From Candidatus Paceibacter normanii SCGC AAA255-P19 (GTDB lineage Bacteria; Patescibacteriota; Minisyncoccia; Minisyncoccales; Paceibacteraceae): a DNA stretch of 57,636 nucleotides. Below the pieces are notes generated by a model. That model saw only the letters and a program-made list of their open reading frames with translations. It ran no database searches and was not told the DNA's origin. Positions 14,002 through 23,431 of this stretch are shown here, piece by piece. Location of the stretch: assembly GCA_000398025.1 (NCBI GenBank), contig ASKX01000005.1, positions 1 through 57,636 on the forward strand. The letters run 5' to 3'. The position numbers and the translations under genes were made by a program. Numbering within the stretch: the first letter of the stretch is position 1; every line of letters begins with the position of its first letter.

Positions 14002-16012
14002 GGTTTTTTCTTATAACTGGTTAAAGGATTACGTGAAAAATTTACCCAAGCCAGAGAAGTTGGCCGAGCTTTTGAACTTGTATGCTTTTGAAGTAGAAGA
14101 AGTAAAAAGAGCAAGCGGGGATTACGTTTTAGATATTGATGTTTTGCCCAACCGGGCCCCAGATTGCTTTTCTCATATCGGTATTGCCAGAGAAGTTGCT
14201 GCTATTACTGGTGCCACTTTTCGAGTCCCGACCCCGGAAATAAAAGAAGATAAAGATATAAAAACAAAAGATTTAGTTTCAGTGGAAGTAAAAAATAAGC
14301 AGGCCTGCCCGCGTTATACAGCCAAGGCAGTCACTAATGTTAAAGTTGGGTCTTCGCCAAAATGGTTAAAAGATAGATTAAAAGTTTGTGGCTTGCGGCC
14401 AATTAATAATGTGGTAGATGTTGCTAATTACGTGATGCTGGAAACTGGCCAGCCCCTCCATGCTTTTGATGGAGAAAAAATTGAGGAGAAAAAGATTATT
14501 GTCAGATTCGCCAAGAAAAATGAAAAAATAGTTACTTTAGATGAAGAAAAATATGACCTGGACGAGAACATTTTAGTTATTACTGACACTAGAAGCCCAG
14601 TAGCTATTGCTGGTATTAAAGGAGGGAAGCTACCGGAAATAGACAGCAAAACTAAAACTGTTATTTTAGAGTCAGCCAATTTTAACCCTAGGATTATCAG
14701 GAGGGGTTCTCAAAGATTAAAACTTAAAACCGATGCTTCCTGGAGATTTGAGCACGGAATAGATCCTAATTTGACTGAAACAGCTATCGATAGAGCTGTT
14801 TTCCTGGTCCAAAAACTAGCCCGAGGTAAAGCGGCTAAGGGTTTGGTTGATATTTATCCTCAAAAAGTTCTACCCAAAAGAGTAAAGCTGGATTTTGATT
14901 ATCTGGAAAGATTGTTGGGAATAAGAATCCCCGTTTGGAGAATTAAAGACACTCTTAAAAAGTTAGGATTCAAACTGATGGATTTCCGAAATCGATCAGT
15001 GACGGTTGAGGTGCCCACTTTTAGGCGAGATCTTTCTATTCCCGAAGACCTAATCGAAGAGATTGGCCGGATTTATGGCTATGAAAAAATTAAAGCAACC
15101 CTACCGACAGTTTCTTTAATTCCATCTAAAGAGAACTTTAATATTTTCTGGGAAGAGGCAACCAAGAATATTTTAAAGGAAGCCGGATTTACTGAGGTTT
15201 ATAATTATTCCTTTATCAACGAAAAGGATAAGAGGATTTTTAGTGGAAAAGAATTGGTTGAGGTAGAGAACCCCTTAAGCGCCGAGCAAAAATACTTAAG
15301 ACCGAGTTTAATTCCTAATTTGCTAAAAGATATTCAAAAGAATCAGCGCTATTTTAGCAGCATTAGAATTTTTGAATTGGGCAAAATTTTCAGAAAAAAA
15401 GAAAGTAGACAACTTACCGGGGTAATGACCGGGGAGGCTTTCTATCAATTAAAAGGGATAATAGATTTGTTGTTTCACAAATTAGGTATTAGCGATATTT
15501 GGTATGATGAGTATAAACCCACCCCTGAGGAAAGTAAATTAGTTATCTGGCACCCTCAAAAATGTGCCGAAATTAAGGTTGGCCAGGAAGAAGTCGGCTT
15601 TTTAGGAGAAATCTCTCAGAAAATAATTGACAGCTTCGATATTGAAAAGAAGGTGGTGGTTTTTGACATTGATTTTGAAAAATTACAAGAACTTTCTTTA
15701 GAGGAAACAATTTACCAACCCGTTTCCCGTTATCCAGCAGCCGTTAGGGATTTAGCGATGTTAGTTCCCCGGGGAACAAAAGTAGTGACAGTTTTAAATA
15801 AAATTAATGCTGCCGGAGGAAAACTAATTCGGGATATTGACCTTTTTGATGTTTATGAAGGAGAAGAACTGCCCGAGGGCAAGAAAAATTTAGCTTTTCA
15901 TATTATTTATCAAGCTGAAGACAGAACTCTTAAATCAGAAGAAATTGACCAGATGCATCAAAAAATAATTAAAACCTTAGAAAAAGACCCAGCATGGCAA
16001 ATCAGAAGATAA
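14000..16012 (+). CDS. pheT: Phenylalanyl-tRNA synthetase beta subunit without OB insert
   Basis: The 670 residues form the structural and tRNA-binding subunit of PheRS. B1 is split in the usual way, but the EMAP/OB tRNA-binding domain that normally follows VEEV is missing: VEEVKRASGDYVLDIDVLPNRAPDC runs directly on. B3/B4 (RPINNVVDVANYVMLETGQPLHAFD), B5, the synthetase-like core (GIYGYEKI onwards) and a C-terminal anticodon-binding fold (SRYPAAVRDLAMLV) are present. It ends inside the gyrB start (19-base overlap). Bacterial PheT is usually near 800 residues; the short form is typical of reduced CPR genomes. Confidence 0.95.
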   Translation: MVFSYNWLKDYVKNLPKPEKLAELLNLYAFEVEEVKRASGDYVLDIDVLPNRAPDCFSHIGIAREVAAITGATFRVPTPEIKEDKDIKTKDLVSVEVKNKQACPRYTAKAVTNVKVGSSPKWLKDRLKVCGLRPINNVVDVANYVMLETGQPLHAFDGEKIEEKKIIVRFAKKNEKIVTLDEEKYDLDENILVITDTRSPVAIAGIKGGKLPEIDSKTKTVILESANFNPRIIRRGSQRLKLKTDASWRFEHGIDPNLTETAIDRAVFLVQKLARGKAAKGLVDIYPQKVLPKRVKLDFDYLERLLGIRIPVWRIKDTLKKLGFKLMDFRNRSVTVEVPTFRRDLSIPEDLIEEIGRIYGYEKIKATLPTVSLIPSKENFNIFWEEATKNILKEAGFTEVYNYSFINEKDKRIFSGKELVEVENPLSAEQKYLRPSLIPNLLKDIQKNQRYFSSIRIFELGKIFRKKESRQLTGVMTGEAFYQLKGIIDLLFHKLGISDIWYDEYKPTPEESKLVIWHPQKCAEIKVGQEEVGFLGEISQKIIDSFDIEKKVVVFDIDFEKLQELSLEETIYQPVSRYPAAVRDLAMLVPRGTKVVTVLNKINAAGGKLIRDIDLFDVYEGEELPEGKKNLAFHIIYQAEDRTLKSEEIDQMHQKIIKTLEKDPAWQIRR

Positions 16013-17934
16013 AAAATAGAAAAAAGGCAACTGATTATGAAGCCAAAGACATTTACGTCTTGGAGGGTTTGGAACCGGTCAGGAGAAGACCGGGTATGTA
16101 TATTGGCTCAACCGGCCCGGAAGGACTACATCATTTAATTTGGGAATGCGTAGACAATTCTTTGGATGAAGCCATGGCTGGTTACGCCAAAAACATTGAA
16201 ATTATTCTTTTACCTCATAATCGGGTAAAAACCATTGATGATGGTCGAGGAATACCAGTGGAAAAACATCCTCAAACCAAAAAATCAGCTCTAGAGACGG
16301 TAATGACTACTTTGCACGCAGGAGCTAAATTTGGCGGTAAATCTTATCAAGTGGCTGGTGGGCTTCATGGCGTAGGGGTTTCAGTGGTTTGTGCTTTATC
16401 TAACTATCTGAGAGCTGAAGTTTGCCGTAAAGGAATCAAGTACGCCCAAGAATATTCTCGAGGTAAAGCCAAAACAAAAGTGAAAAAAATTAGTAATTGT
16501 CGGCAAACTGGAACTACAATAGTTTTTGAACCAGATCCGGAAACCTTTAAAGACGCTAAATTTGATTTGAAAAGAATTTTAAATCATCTCCGTCAGCAAG
16601 CTTATTTAACTAAAGGAGTAAGAATTAAAATTATTGATCAACGGGAGAAACCTGAAGAAACTTACGATTTTTATTTTGAGGGAGGGCTTTCCTCTTATGT
16701 TAAGTTTTTAACCCGGGGCGTCAATACGCGCCATCCCAACGTTTTTTATGGTATCGGAGAAAAAGAAGGAATTTTAGTGGAAGCCGCCCTCCAATACACT
16801 GAAGAATACGAGTGTTTCGAAGAAGGATTTGCCAACAACATCCATACGGGAGAGGGCGGTACTCACTTAACCGGTTTCCGGACAGCCGTAACCAGAACTT
16901 TTAATGATTACTCCAGAAAGAATGGGATTTTGAAAGAGTCAGAGGATAATCTAAGCGGCGAGGATGTTAGGGAAGGTTTAACTGGAGTGGTTTCAGTAAA
17001 AATAAAAGAGCCCCAATTTGAAGGCCAGACCAAAGCTAAGTTAGGAAATCCGGAAGCTAAAGCAGCCGTAGAGGCAGTGGTTTCTGACACCTTAGCTGAT
17101 TTTCTGGAAAGAAATCCTAATGATGCCAGAGCCATTATTGAAAAATGCGTTTTATCTCAAAAAGCCAGAAAGGCAGCTAAGGTAGCCAAAGAAACGGTTT
17201 TGAGAAAAGGAGTTTTAGATGGGCTGGCTTTACCGGGAAAATTAGCCGATTGCAGCTCCAAAAAGCCAGAAGAGTCAGAGCTATATATTGTAGAAGGGGA
17301 GTCAGCTGGCGGCTCGGGAAAACAAGCCAGAGATAGGCGGTTTCAAGCTATCTTGCCCCTGCGAGGTAAAATCCTAAACGTGGAACGGGCTCGTTTAGAC
17401 AAAATTTTGACTTCCAAAGAAATTAAATCTTTAATTATTGCCATGGGTACAGCTATTGCCGAAGATTTTAACTTAGATAAATTAAGATACCATCGGATTA
17501 TTATTATGACCGATGCTGATGTTGATGGCTCCCATATTAGGACTTTACTTTTAACTTTGTTTTATCGTCATTTCAAACCAATTATTGAAGCTGGCTATCT
17601 TTATGTTGCTCAACCGCCACTTTATCGAATTCAGGCTGGAAAAGAAGTTCAATATGCCTACAGCGAAGCTGATAAAACTGAAATTCTGAACGCCTTTAAA
17701 AAGAAAAAAACTTTAGGGACAGCCATTCAACGTTATAAGGGCTTGGGAGAAATGAATCCTGATCAGCTTTGGGAAACCACTATGAACCCAGAAAACAGGG
17801 TTTTGCTTCAGGTAACCATTGAAGACGCCAGAGAGGCTGACAAGATTTTTGATACTTTAATGGGTTCAGAGGTTTTGCCACGCAAAAAATTCATCCAAAC
17901 CCATGCCAAAAAAGTCCAAAATCTGGATATATAA
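15994..17934 (+). CDS. gyrB: DNA gyrase subunit B
   Basis: ATPase subunit of gyrase, 646 residues. The GHKL ATP site (ECVDNSLDEAMAGYA, DDGRGIPVE, GGLHGVGVSVV), the transducer domain, the TOPRIM domain (YIVEGESAGGSGKQARDR and DADVDGSHIRTLL) and the tail QRYKGLGEMNPDQLWETTM are all seen. It has the short form without the insert of E. coli GyrB. It overlaps pheT by 19 bases. Its last codons (HAKKVQNLDI) are repeated downstream in degenerate tandem copies. gyrA is not in the window. Confidence 0.97.
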   Translation: MANQKIKNRKKATDYEAKDIYVLEGLEPVRRRPGMYIGSTGPEGLHHLIWECVDNSLDEAMAGYAKNIEIILLPHNRVKTIDDGRGIPVEKHPQTKKSALETVMTTLHAGAKFGGKSYQVAGGLHGVGVSVVCALSNYLRAEVCRKGIKYAQEYSRGKAKTKVKKISNCRQTGTTIVFEPDPETFKDAKFDLKRILNHLRQQAYLTKGVRIKIIDQREKPEETYDFYFEGGLSSYVKFLTRGVNTRHPNVFYGIGEKEGILVEAALQYTEEYECFEEGFANNIHTGEGGTHLTGFRTAVTRTFNDYSRKNGILKESEDNLSGEDVREGLTGVVSVKIKEPQFEGQTKAKLGNPEAKAAVEAVVSDTLADFLERNPNDARAIIEKCVLSQKARKAAKVAKETVLRKGVLDGLALPGKLADCSSKKPEESELYIVEGESAGGSGKQARDRRFQAILPLRGKILNVERARLDKILTSKEIKSLIIAMGTAIAEDFNLDKLRYHRIIIMTDADVDGSHIRTLLLTLFYRHFKPIIEAGYLYVAQPPLYRIQAGKEVQYAYSEADKTEILNAFKKKKTLGTAIQRYKGLGEMNPDQLWETTMNPENRVLLQVTIEDAREADKIFDTLMGSEVLPRKKFIQTHAKKVQNLDI

Positions 17935-18100
17935 ATAGTTTTGGCATGGGTGAGATGAGAGCAGAGCTCTCAGCGAACACATGCTAAAAAAGTCCAAAAT
18001 TTAGATATATAGGTTTTAGCATGTCGAAAGGAGCTTCAGCTCCTTGAGTTTACGCTAAAAAAGTTCAAAATTTAGATATATAGGTCCAAAATTTAGATAT
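17897..18100. repeat. Tandem degenerate copies of the gyrB 3-prime end with hairpins
   Basis: AAAAAAGTCCAAAAT plus the LDI-stop codons recur after 78 and 71 bases, then as a short fourth copy. The gyrB end and the first repeat are each enclosed by inverted arms: ACCCATGCCAAAA/TTTTGGCATGGGT and ACATGCTAAAA/TTTTAGCATGT. The arms differ between copies but stay complementary. Separate palindromes stand between the copies: GAGAGCAGAGCTCTC and AGGAGCTTCAGCTCCT. Confidence 0.88.
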
Positions 18101-18102
18101 TT

Positions 18103-18180
18103 AAAATCTTGACATCTAAACCCTACGCGGTAATTTAAAAGAAGGGTTTTAAAGTCGAAGAGATAAATCTCTTCTTCATC
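18103..18180. other. Possible terminator, promoter and hairpin element before the large secreted protein
   Basis: AAACCCT and AGGGTTT (18118-18149) pair around an 18-base loop and end in Ts, a weak terminator. TTGACA at 18109-18114 with TAATTT 16 bases on may be a promoter that overlaps it. GTCGAAGAGAT-aa-ATCTCTTC with a TTCATCTGC tail (18154-18180) is another member of the dispersed hairpin family. Confidence 0.5.
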
Positions 18181-18228
18181 TGCATTTTTTATTTTATAAA
18201 AAACTTGATTAATAATTTTAATAAAAAT

Positions 18229-21200
18229 ATGTTTTTCAAAAAAACCTTTTTTATCATTACTTTTTTGATGCTTTTGGTCGGACTCTTCTGGGCAGATGTT
18301 CCTCAGGCTCAAGCCAGAACAGTAGCGGAAATTCAGGCTTTAATTGTTCAACTCCAAGCTCAAATTGCCCAACTCCAGCAAGAGCTGATTGAGACAGAAG
18401 GAACCGGAGAAGAAACTCCCGAAACCTGCCATACTTCATCGCTCTGGGCTTGGGATTATTGTTCAGTTGATTGTAAATGTAGTACTGGAGAAGGCGATTG
18501 CGATAGCAACTTAGAATGCAACACTGGTTACTGCGCCTTGGATGTGGGGGTAAACTACGATCAATCAAGATGGGTAGATGTTTGTGAAGAAAAAGCAGCT
18601 GAATCTATCCAATTAATTTCTCCGGCCGACGGTTCAAACATCGACACTCTTACCCCGATTTTAAAATGGACCCGAGTGGCCGGAGCTAACTGGTATGTTT
18701 TGGTAGTTTTGGAAGAAGGCAATTTAATAGCTAGCGCTGAAACTCAAAAAACTCAGACAGAGATAGCTCCAGATGCGTTGCTTTGGGGCAAAGACTATCA
18801 ATGGAAAGTAGTTGCCTTGCCCAGCGTAGAAAGAGATTATACTCATCCCGACAGGCTTGGAGACCCTTCAGTGTCTTGGAGTGAAACCTGGAATTTTACT
18901 CCAGTAGAGCTGGTTGGCTGCAGCGACACTGATAAAGGGAGGGACTATTATACTCAAGGAGTAGTAAAAGATGAAGGAAAAACTTACGCCGATTACTGTA
19001 CCGGTGATACTCTAAAAGAATATTTTTGTTTAACTTCTTCTCTTTTTCCCGAAGGCACAGCTGGAGAAGAGGATTATAGCTGTTCCTATGGCTGTGAGAA
19101 TGGAGCTTGTCTTTCCGGAATTACTTTGACTTCTCCTAATGGCGGAGAAAAATGGCTGATAGGCAACACCTATGAGACTACTTGGACTTTCAAGGAAGTA
19201 GATAAAATAGATATAAACTTTATTGAATCTGGAGTAGGTGAGGGAGATGTGGCGGTTGGTATAGACGCTTCTCTTAAAAAATATTCTTGGACTATTCCTT
19301 CCTATCTTAGTCCGGGGAATTATAAAATTGTAATTCGCGACAGGGAAAACTTTGACATCTCAGACAGTAGCGACGATTACTTCAGCATTGAAGAAGTTTT
19401 GGAAGAAGCAGCTAACTCTTTAACTTCAGATAAAATTAAAGAGGTTTCAGTGACCAATTATTCTTACCCGATTATCCAACGGGGGTATGTTTTTATTGAG
19501 AAAGGAAGGGATAAAAACTATGCTTACGGTTCCAGGCTAGCTCAGCTCGATTTAAAAACCGGAGCCGCCAGCGTATTTGAATGGGGATATAGCTTTAGCA
19601 ATGAATCCTCAGAAAGTTGGTATTATCAAAAATATGGTCAGGCAGCTAAACCAAATCATTTAAGCTGTACTTTCCATGGCCTTGATCCTTTACCGCTATA
19701 TAAAGAAATAAATCTTAAGTTAAAACTAGCCGATAACTCTTATGTAAATGTTTATCTGCCCAGCAGCTCTTGTAGTTATATTAATCTTTACATAGCTGAG
19801 GATGGCTCAACTTACTATGCCAGAAAAGACCATGGCTGTGGTTACGCTAACTTAAGCCCCCAAGATGCTTTGGTTTCAGAGCATTTAGCCAGGAGGGCGC
19901 CATTAGCAACTATGCCAATTTGTACTGATTCTGATGGCGGAAAAAACTATTATCAGAAAGGAAGCACTAAAGGAGCACCTGATAAAAACCATCCGGAAAT
20001 TACTAAAAATCTAACCGATTATTGTATCGATTCCAATAGTCTTTGCGAATACTTCTGCTACAGCTGGGGAGATGGAACCCAGACCGTGGCTAATGCCTCA
20101 GCAATTTGCCCTTATGGTTGTAAAGACGGAATTTGCGCGATGAAAGAAGAGGAAAAAGAAATCAAAGTTACCTCTCCCAATGGCGGAGAAAAGTGGGTAT
20201 CTGGCCAGACCTATGAGATAACTTGGGCGTCTGAAGGAATTGATGAGGTAAATATCATGCTGATAGATTATGGCACTGAGTATGATATTACTTATAATGT
20301 TTCAGCCAGTTCTGGCGAATACTCCTGGTATATCCACCCTAACTTAAAAATTGGGGACGAGTATAAGATAAAGATTGAAAAATGTTATACAAACTCCGAT
20401 TGTTATTCTGATGAAAGCGATAATTATTTTAGCATTGTTGAAGCAATTACCACTTGTCATACTTCTTCGCTCTGGTCCTGGGATTACTGTTCCCCAACTT
20501 GTAAATGCAACATTGGTGAAGGCGATTGTGATGACAATGGCGACTGCACCACTGGTTACTGCGCCCAGAATGTTGGCAAAAAATATAACCAAGACGCCAC
20601 TATGGATGTTTGCGAGGAAAAATACGTGCCCTCGTTAACCTATTCTTTGGCTCCAGATACACCAGTTTCCTCTGAGGCCGCTCGAGGTTCAACTAGTATT
20701 CCCTTTTTGAAATTTAAATTAGAGGCGAATAATGTAGAGAATTTTATTCTTAACTCAATAGAAGTTCAAAGAGTGGGTGGGGCAAATACTGATTTTGGTT
20801 CAATAAGATTATTTGATGAGGCAGGGACTTGGCTGGCTTCCAATACCTTAACCCCCACAGCCGTATTTTCAATTTCCCCAATTAAAATTCTAAAAGGAAG
20901 CACAAAATTCTTTACCGTCAAAGCAGATATTAATCACCAAGCGAAAATAGGAGATAGAGTAGCGTTTAAGGTTTATTTAGTAGTTGCCAAACCCGAAACC
21001 TCAACAAAATCCTCTATTAGTGGCAATGCAGCTGGCAATTATATAACCATTACCAGCGAGGGAAAATCTATCACTGTCAGTTTGCCTAATGGCGGAGAAA
21101 AAATTACCAAAAATGAAAAGTACATCATTAAATGGCAGACAGTGGGAGATATTTATCACGTTGACGTCAGCTTGACCAAGAAATCTTGGGGTTCCAGCGG

Positions 21201-23361
21201 TTTTGCCAAGCTAGCTGAAAACGTTCCTAACATTGAAAGCTATGTTTGGGACGTTTCAGCTACCAAATTTTCTTCAGGGTTAGATTTGACTGAGGGTAAC
21301 GATTATCAGATACAAATTACCAGCAGCGAAGATAGCAGCATTTGGGATTTAAGTGATAGTTACTTTAGTATCGTTTCCACAACTACTTCCTGCCATACCT
21401 CTCCTCTTTGGTCTTGGGACTATTGTTCCTGGGGTTGTAAGTGTGATGCTGGTCAAGGCGATTGCGATAGTAATTTAGAATGTAATACCGGCTATTGCGC
21501 TTTGGACGTGGGAGCTGAATATGGCCAAAACCCTTGGATAGATGTTTGTGAAGAGAGAGAAATAGAAGAAGGGGAAGAAGAAGAGGGAGAAGAAGAAGAG
21601 GAGGAGGAGGAAGAAGAGGAAGAGGAAGAGGAAGTCGTTCTCCCGACCTGCCAAGATGCTGATTGGTTTGGTACGGGCACAGAAAACCTTAAAAAAAGAT
21701 TAACCGCCAAAGGAAGCTGCCAAGACAGTAAAGGAATTCACCCCGATGTTTGTTTAAGCGATAACATGCTTAGGGATTATTATTGTGGTCCCTTAGAGCA
21801 AGAACCAAAATCTTGTTTTTATACTACTTATTACTGTCAAGCCTATGGTTTTACTGGTTGCCTTAACGGCGCCTGCATTAACGAAGGAGCTTTAACTCTT
21901 TCTGCAGTTACCGATACTCCAGTCAGCAAAAATGTTTATGTCGGCAGTAAAGACGTCACTTTTTTAAAAGCTGAGTTTGCCGCTGAAGAAAAAGAAGATA
22001 TTAAAGTAAGCTCTATAAAGGTTTGTGCCTTCCGCTCTAAAGACAGCAGTACTTCTCCTGCTCAATCAACTGACGTGGTAAATCTAAAACTCTATGAAGA
22101 AACCACTCAGATTGGTTCGACCCAAACTGAATTAAGCAACAGCTGCGTTATTTTTTCTAATTTAAACTGGATAATTCCTAAAGCTGCAGCTAAAACTTTA
22201 ACCGTCAAGGCAGATATCCCTACTGATTGCCCCGCCCCGGCTCTTTATCTGGGAATTGGCGGCGGTACAGATATGGAGGCGGTGGGAGTGACTTCCGGCG
22301 CTTCTATTTTGACTTCTGGTTCAGCTGTCGGTAACCCAATGACTATTTCTTCTTCTGGCTTTCTTTCAGTTTCTCTTTCTGCTTTCACTCCCGCTCAAGC
22401 GAACGTGGCGGCGGGAACTCATAATGTTTCCATTTTGAAATTTGATATCATCAATCCTTTAGACGAAACAGTTTCAATTGAAAAATTGTCGCTAATGTTA
22501 GAAGGAACAGCCTTGCCTGCTGATTTTGGAAGTATTTATTGGCGGCTAGATGACGGTACTTTACTGGGAGCTTCCTATTTTGGCTCAGTGGGTTCAGCTT
22601 ACGGATTCACCAGTATCTCCAATCCTCCTAGTTATATATCTGGAGAAAGAGTGGTAACGCCTCTCTTTGATATTGGCCCTACTGTTACCGAAAGCATAAA
22701 TGTTTCCGCTGATTTAGAATTTGAGGCCAAAGATGGCGGAGTTTTCCAGTTTTCTTTAGCTCAGGACTTTTATGTAACAACCACTCAGGGGTATGCAGTA
22801 ATTGGATTTCCTATTAGAGGGAGTACAATGACCATTAGCGGTAGTGCCGGAGTTTCTTGTAACGATTCAGATGGAGGGATAAACGAATATGTTTATGGAA
22901 AGATAACCAAAGACGGAACTATCCATTACGATGCCTGTTTTTTGGGCGACAATCTTAAAGAGTGGATTTGCACAGCCGGCGGCGAAGAAACCTATAAATT
23001 AATTGAGTGCGAGTATGGTTGCGTTGACGGGGTTTGTAAAAAAACTGAGGGCAACACTAAAGCTACTGGGGTAGTTTGTGTTGATTCCGATGGAGGGAAG
23101 GATTACGAAGCTTACGGCAAGGTAGAGCATGGCGATGGTTCTCTTATTGATTACGATATTTGTGAAACAGAGACAACTTTAAGAGAGAATTACTGTGACA
23201 ATGGTTACTATGCTTCAGAAGCCCATGAGTGCCCAGCCGGGTGCGCTAACGGGGCTTGTTTAGGTCCAACCGGAGAGAAAAACGTGGAGAATAATTTAGC
23301 TTTTATTGCCGAAGCCATTTCTCGCTTAATGGAAAAATTTAAGCAATTGCTGGGGGAATGA
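18229..23361 (+). CDS. Giant modular Cys-rich secreted/surface protein
   Basis: 1710 residues with a signal peptide (FFKKTFFIITFLMLLVGLFW, ending near AQA) and a VAEIQALIVQLQAQIAQLQ coiled coil typical of CPR surface proteins. Repeated modules follow. Three Cys-rich units (CHTSSLWxWDYC ... CNTGYC, near 67, 743, 1054) are present. Five CxDSDGG ... GCxxGxC units lie near 231, 564, 1140, 1543 and 1618. Three SPNGGEKW beta domains resembling KRE9/KNH-type folds lie near 298, 646 and 949. Three other beta domains (PVSSEA-, PVSKNV-, AQANVA-type) lie near 804, 1223 and 1378. A poly-Glu linker (about 1112-1136) splits it. No LPXTG or C-terminal membrane anchor is seen. ATG 18229 places the signal peptide first. 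Confidence 0.88.
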   Translation: MFFKKTFFIITFLMLLVGLFWADVPQAQARTVAEIQALIVQLQAQIAQLQQELIETEGTGEETPETCHTSSLWAWDYCSVDCKCSTGEGDCDSNLECNTGYCALDVGVNYDQSRWVDVCEEKAAESIQLISPADGSNIDTLTPILKWTRVAGANWYVLVVLEEGNLIASAETQKTQTEIAPDALLWGKDYQWKVVALPSVERDYTHPDRLGDPSVSWSETWNFTPVELVGCSDTDKGRDYYTQGVVKDEGKTYADYCTGDTLKEYFCLTSSLFPEGTAGEEDYSCSYGCENGACLSGITLTSPNGGEKWLIGNTYETTWTFKEVDKIDINFIESGVGEGDVAVGIDASLKKYSWTIPSYLSPGNYKIVIRDRENFDISDSSDDYFSIEEVLEEAANSLTSDKIKEVSVTNYSYPIIQRGYVFIEKGRDKNYAYGSRLAQLDLKTGAASVFEWGYSFSNESSESWYYQKYGQAAKPNHLSCTFHGLDPLPLYKEINLKLKLADNSYVNVYLPSSSCSYINLYIAEDGSTYYARKDHGCGYANLSPQDALVSEHLARRAPLATMPICTDSDGGKNYYQKGSTKGAPDKNHPEITKNLTDYCIDSNSLCEYFCYSWGDGTQTVANASAICPYGCKDGICAMKEEEKEIKVTSPNGGEKWVSGQTYEITWASEGIDEVNIMLIDYGTEYDITYNVSASSGEYSWYIHPNLKIGDEYKIKIEKCYTNSDCYSDESDNYFSIVEAITTCHTSSLWSWDYCSPTCKCNIGEGDCDDNGDCTTGYCAQNVGKKYNQDATMDVCEEKYVPSLTYSLAPDTPVSSEAARGSTSIPFLKFKLEANNVENFILNSIEVQRVGGANTDFGSIRLFDEAGTWLASNTLTPTAVFSISPIKILKGSTKFFTVKADINHQAKIGDRVAFKVYLVVAKPETSTKSSISGNAAGNYITITSEGKSITVSLPNGGEKITKNEKYIIKWQTVGDIYHVDVSLTKKSWGSSGFAKLAENVPNIESYVWDVSATKFSSGLDLTEGNDYQIQITSSEDSSIWDLSDSYFSIVSTTTSCHTSPLWSWDYCSWGCKCDAGQGDCDSNLECNTGYCALDVGAEYGQNPWIDVCEEREIEEGEEEEGEEEEEEEEEEEEEEEVVLPTCQDADWFGTGTENLKKRLTAKGSCQDSKGIHPDVCLSDNMLRDYYCGPLEQEPKSCFYTTYYCQAYGFTGCLNGACINEGALTLSAVTDTPVSKNVYVGSKDVTFLKAEFAAEEKEDIKVSSIKVCAFRSKDSSTSPAQSTDVVNLKLYEETTQIGSTQTELSNSCVIFSNLNWIIPKAAAKTLTVKADIPTDCPAPALYLGIGGGTDMEAVGVTSGASILTSGSAVGNPMTISSSGFLSVSLSAFTPAQANVAAGTHNVSILKFDIINPLDETVSIEKLSLMLEGTALPADFGSIYWRLDDGTLLGASYFGSVGSAYGFTSISNPPSYISGERVVTPLFDIGPTVTESINVSADLEFEAKDGGVFQFSLAQDFYVTTTQGYAVIGFPIRGSTMTISGSAGVSCNDSDGGINEYVYGKITKDGTIHYDACFLGDNLKEWICTAGGEETYKLIECEYGCVDGVCKKTEGNTKATGVVCVDSDGGKDYEAYGKVEHGDGSLIDYDICETETTLRENYCDNGYYASEAHECPAGCANGACLGPTGEKNVENNLAFIAEAISRLMEKFKQLLGE
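21564..21634 (+). repeat. 71-base uninterrupted purine tract (poly-Glu linker)
   Basis: GAA/GAG codons run without a pyrimidine on the coding strand. It encodes the acidic linker of the giant protein and is prone to slippage and triplex formation. Confidence 0.95.
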
Positions 23362-23367
23362 TTTTGA

Positions 23368-23396
23368 TTGACAGAAAGGTGATGTTTTGGTAAAAT
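23368..23396 (+). promoter_or_regulatory. Strong promoter of secE-nusG-rplK
   Basis: TTGACA, 17 bases ending in TTTTGG, TAAAAT: perfect -35, near-consensus -10 and ideal spacing. Confidence 0.88.
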
Positions 23397-23406
23397 TATA
23401 AGGTGA

Positions 23407-23425
23407 AGCCCTGGCGGGCTTTTTT
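23407..23425 (+). terminator. Terminator-like hairpin between promoter and secE
   Basis: AGCCC-tggc-GGGCT followed directly by Ts. It starts only a few bases after the predicted transcription start and ends seven bases before the secE ATG. It may stop readthrough from the upstream gene, or shape the 5-prime end of the secE mRNA. Premature stop of the new RNA is doubtful so close to its start. Confidence 0.55.
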
Positions 23426-23431
23426 AATAAG

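Noticed and set aside
17897..18100. CRISPR array
   Set aside because: Repeats come with regular spacing only three or four times, contain gyrB codons and hairpins, and have no unique spacers of equal length or cas genes.
21492..21710. Minus-strand frame coding a Ser-rich peptide
   Set aside because: It is the complement of the poly-Glu purine tract of the giant gene and has no start signal or similarity.
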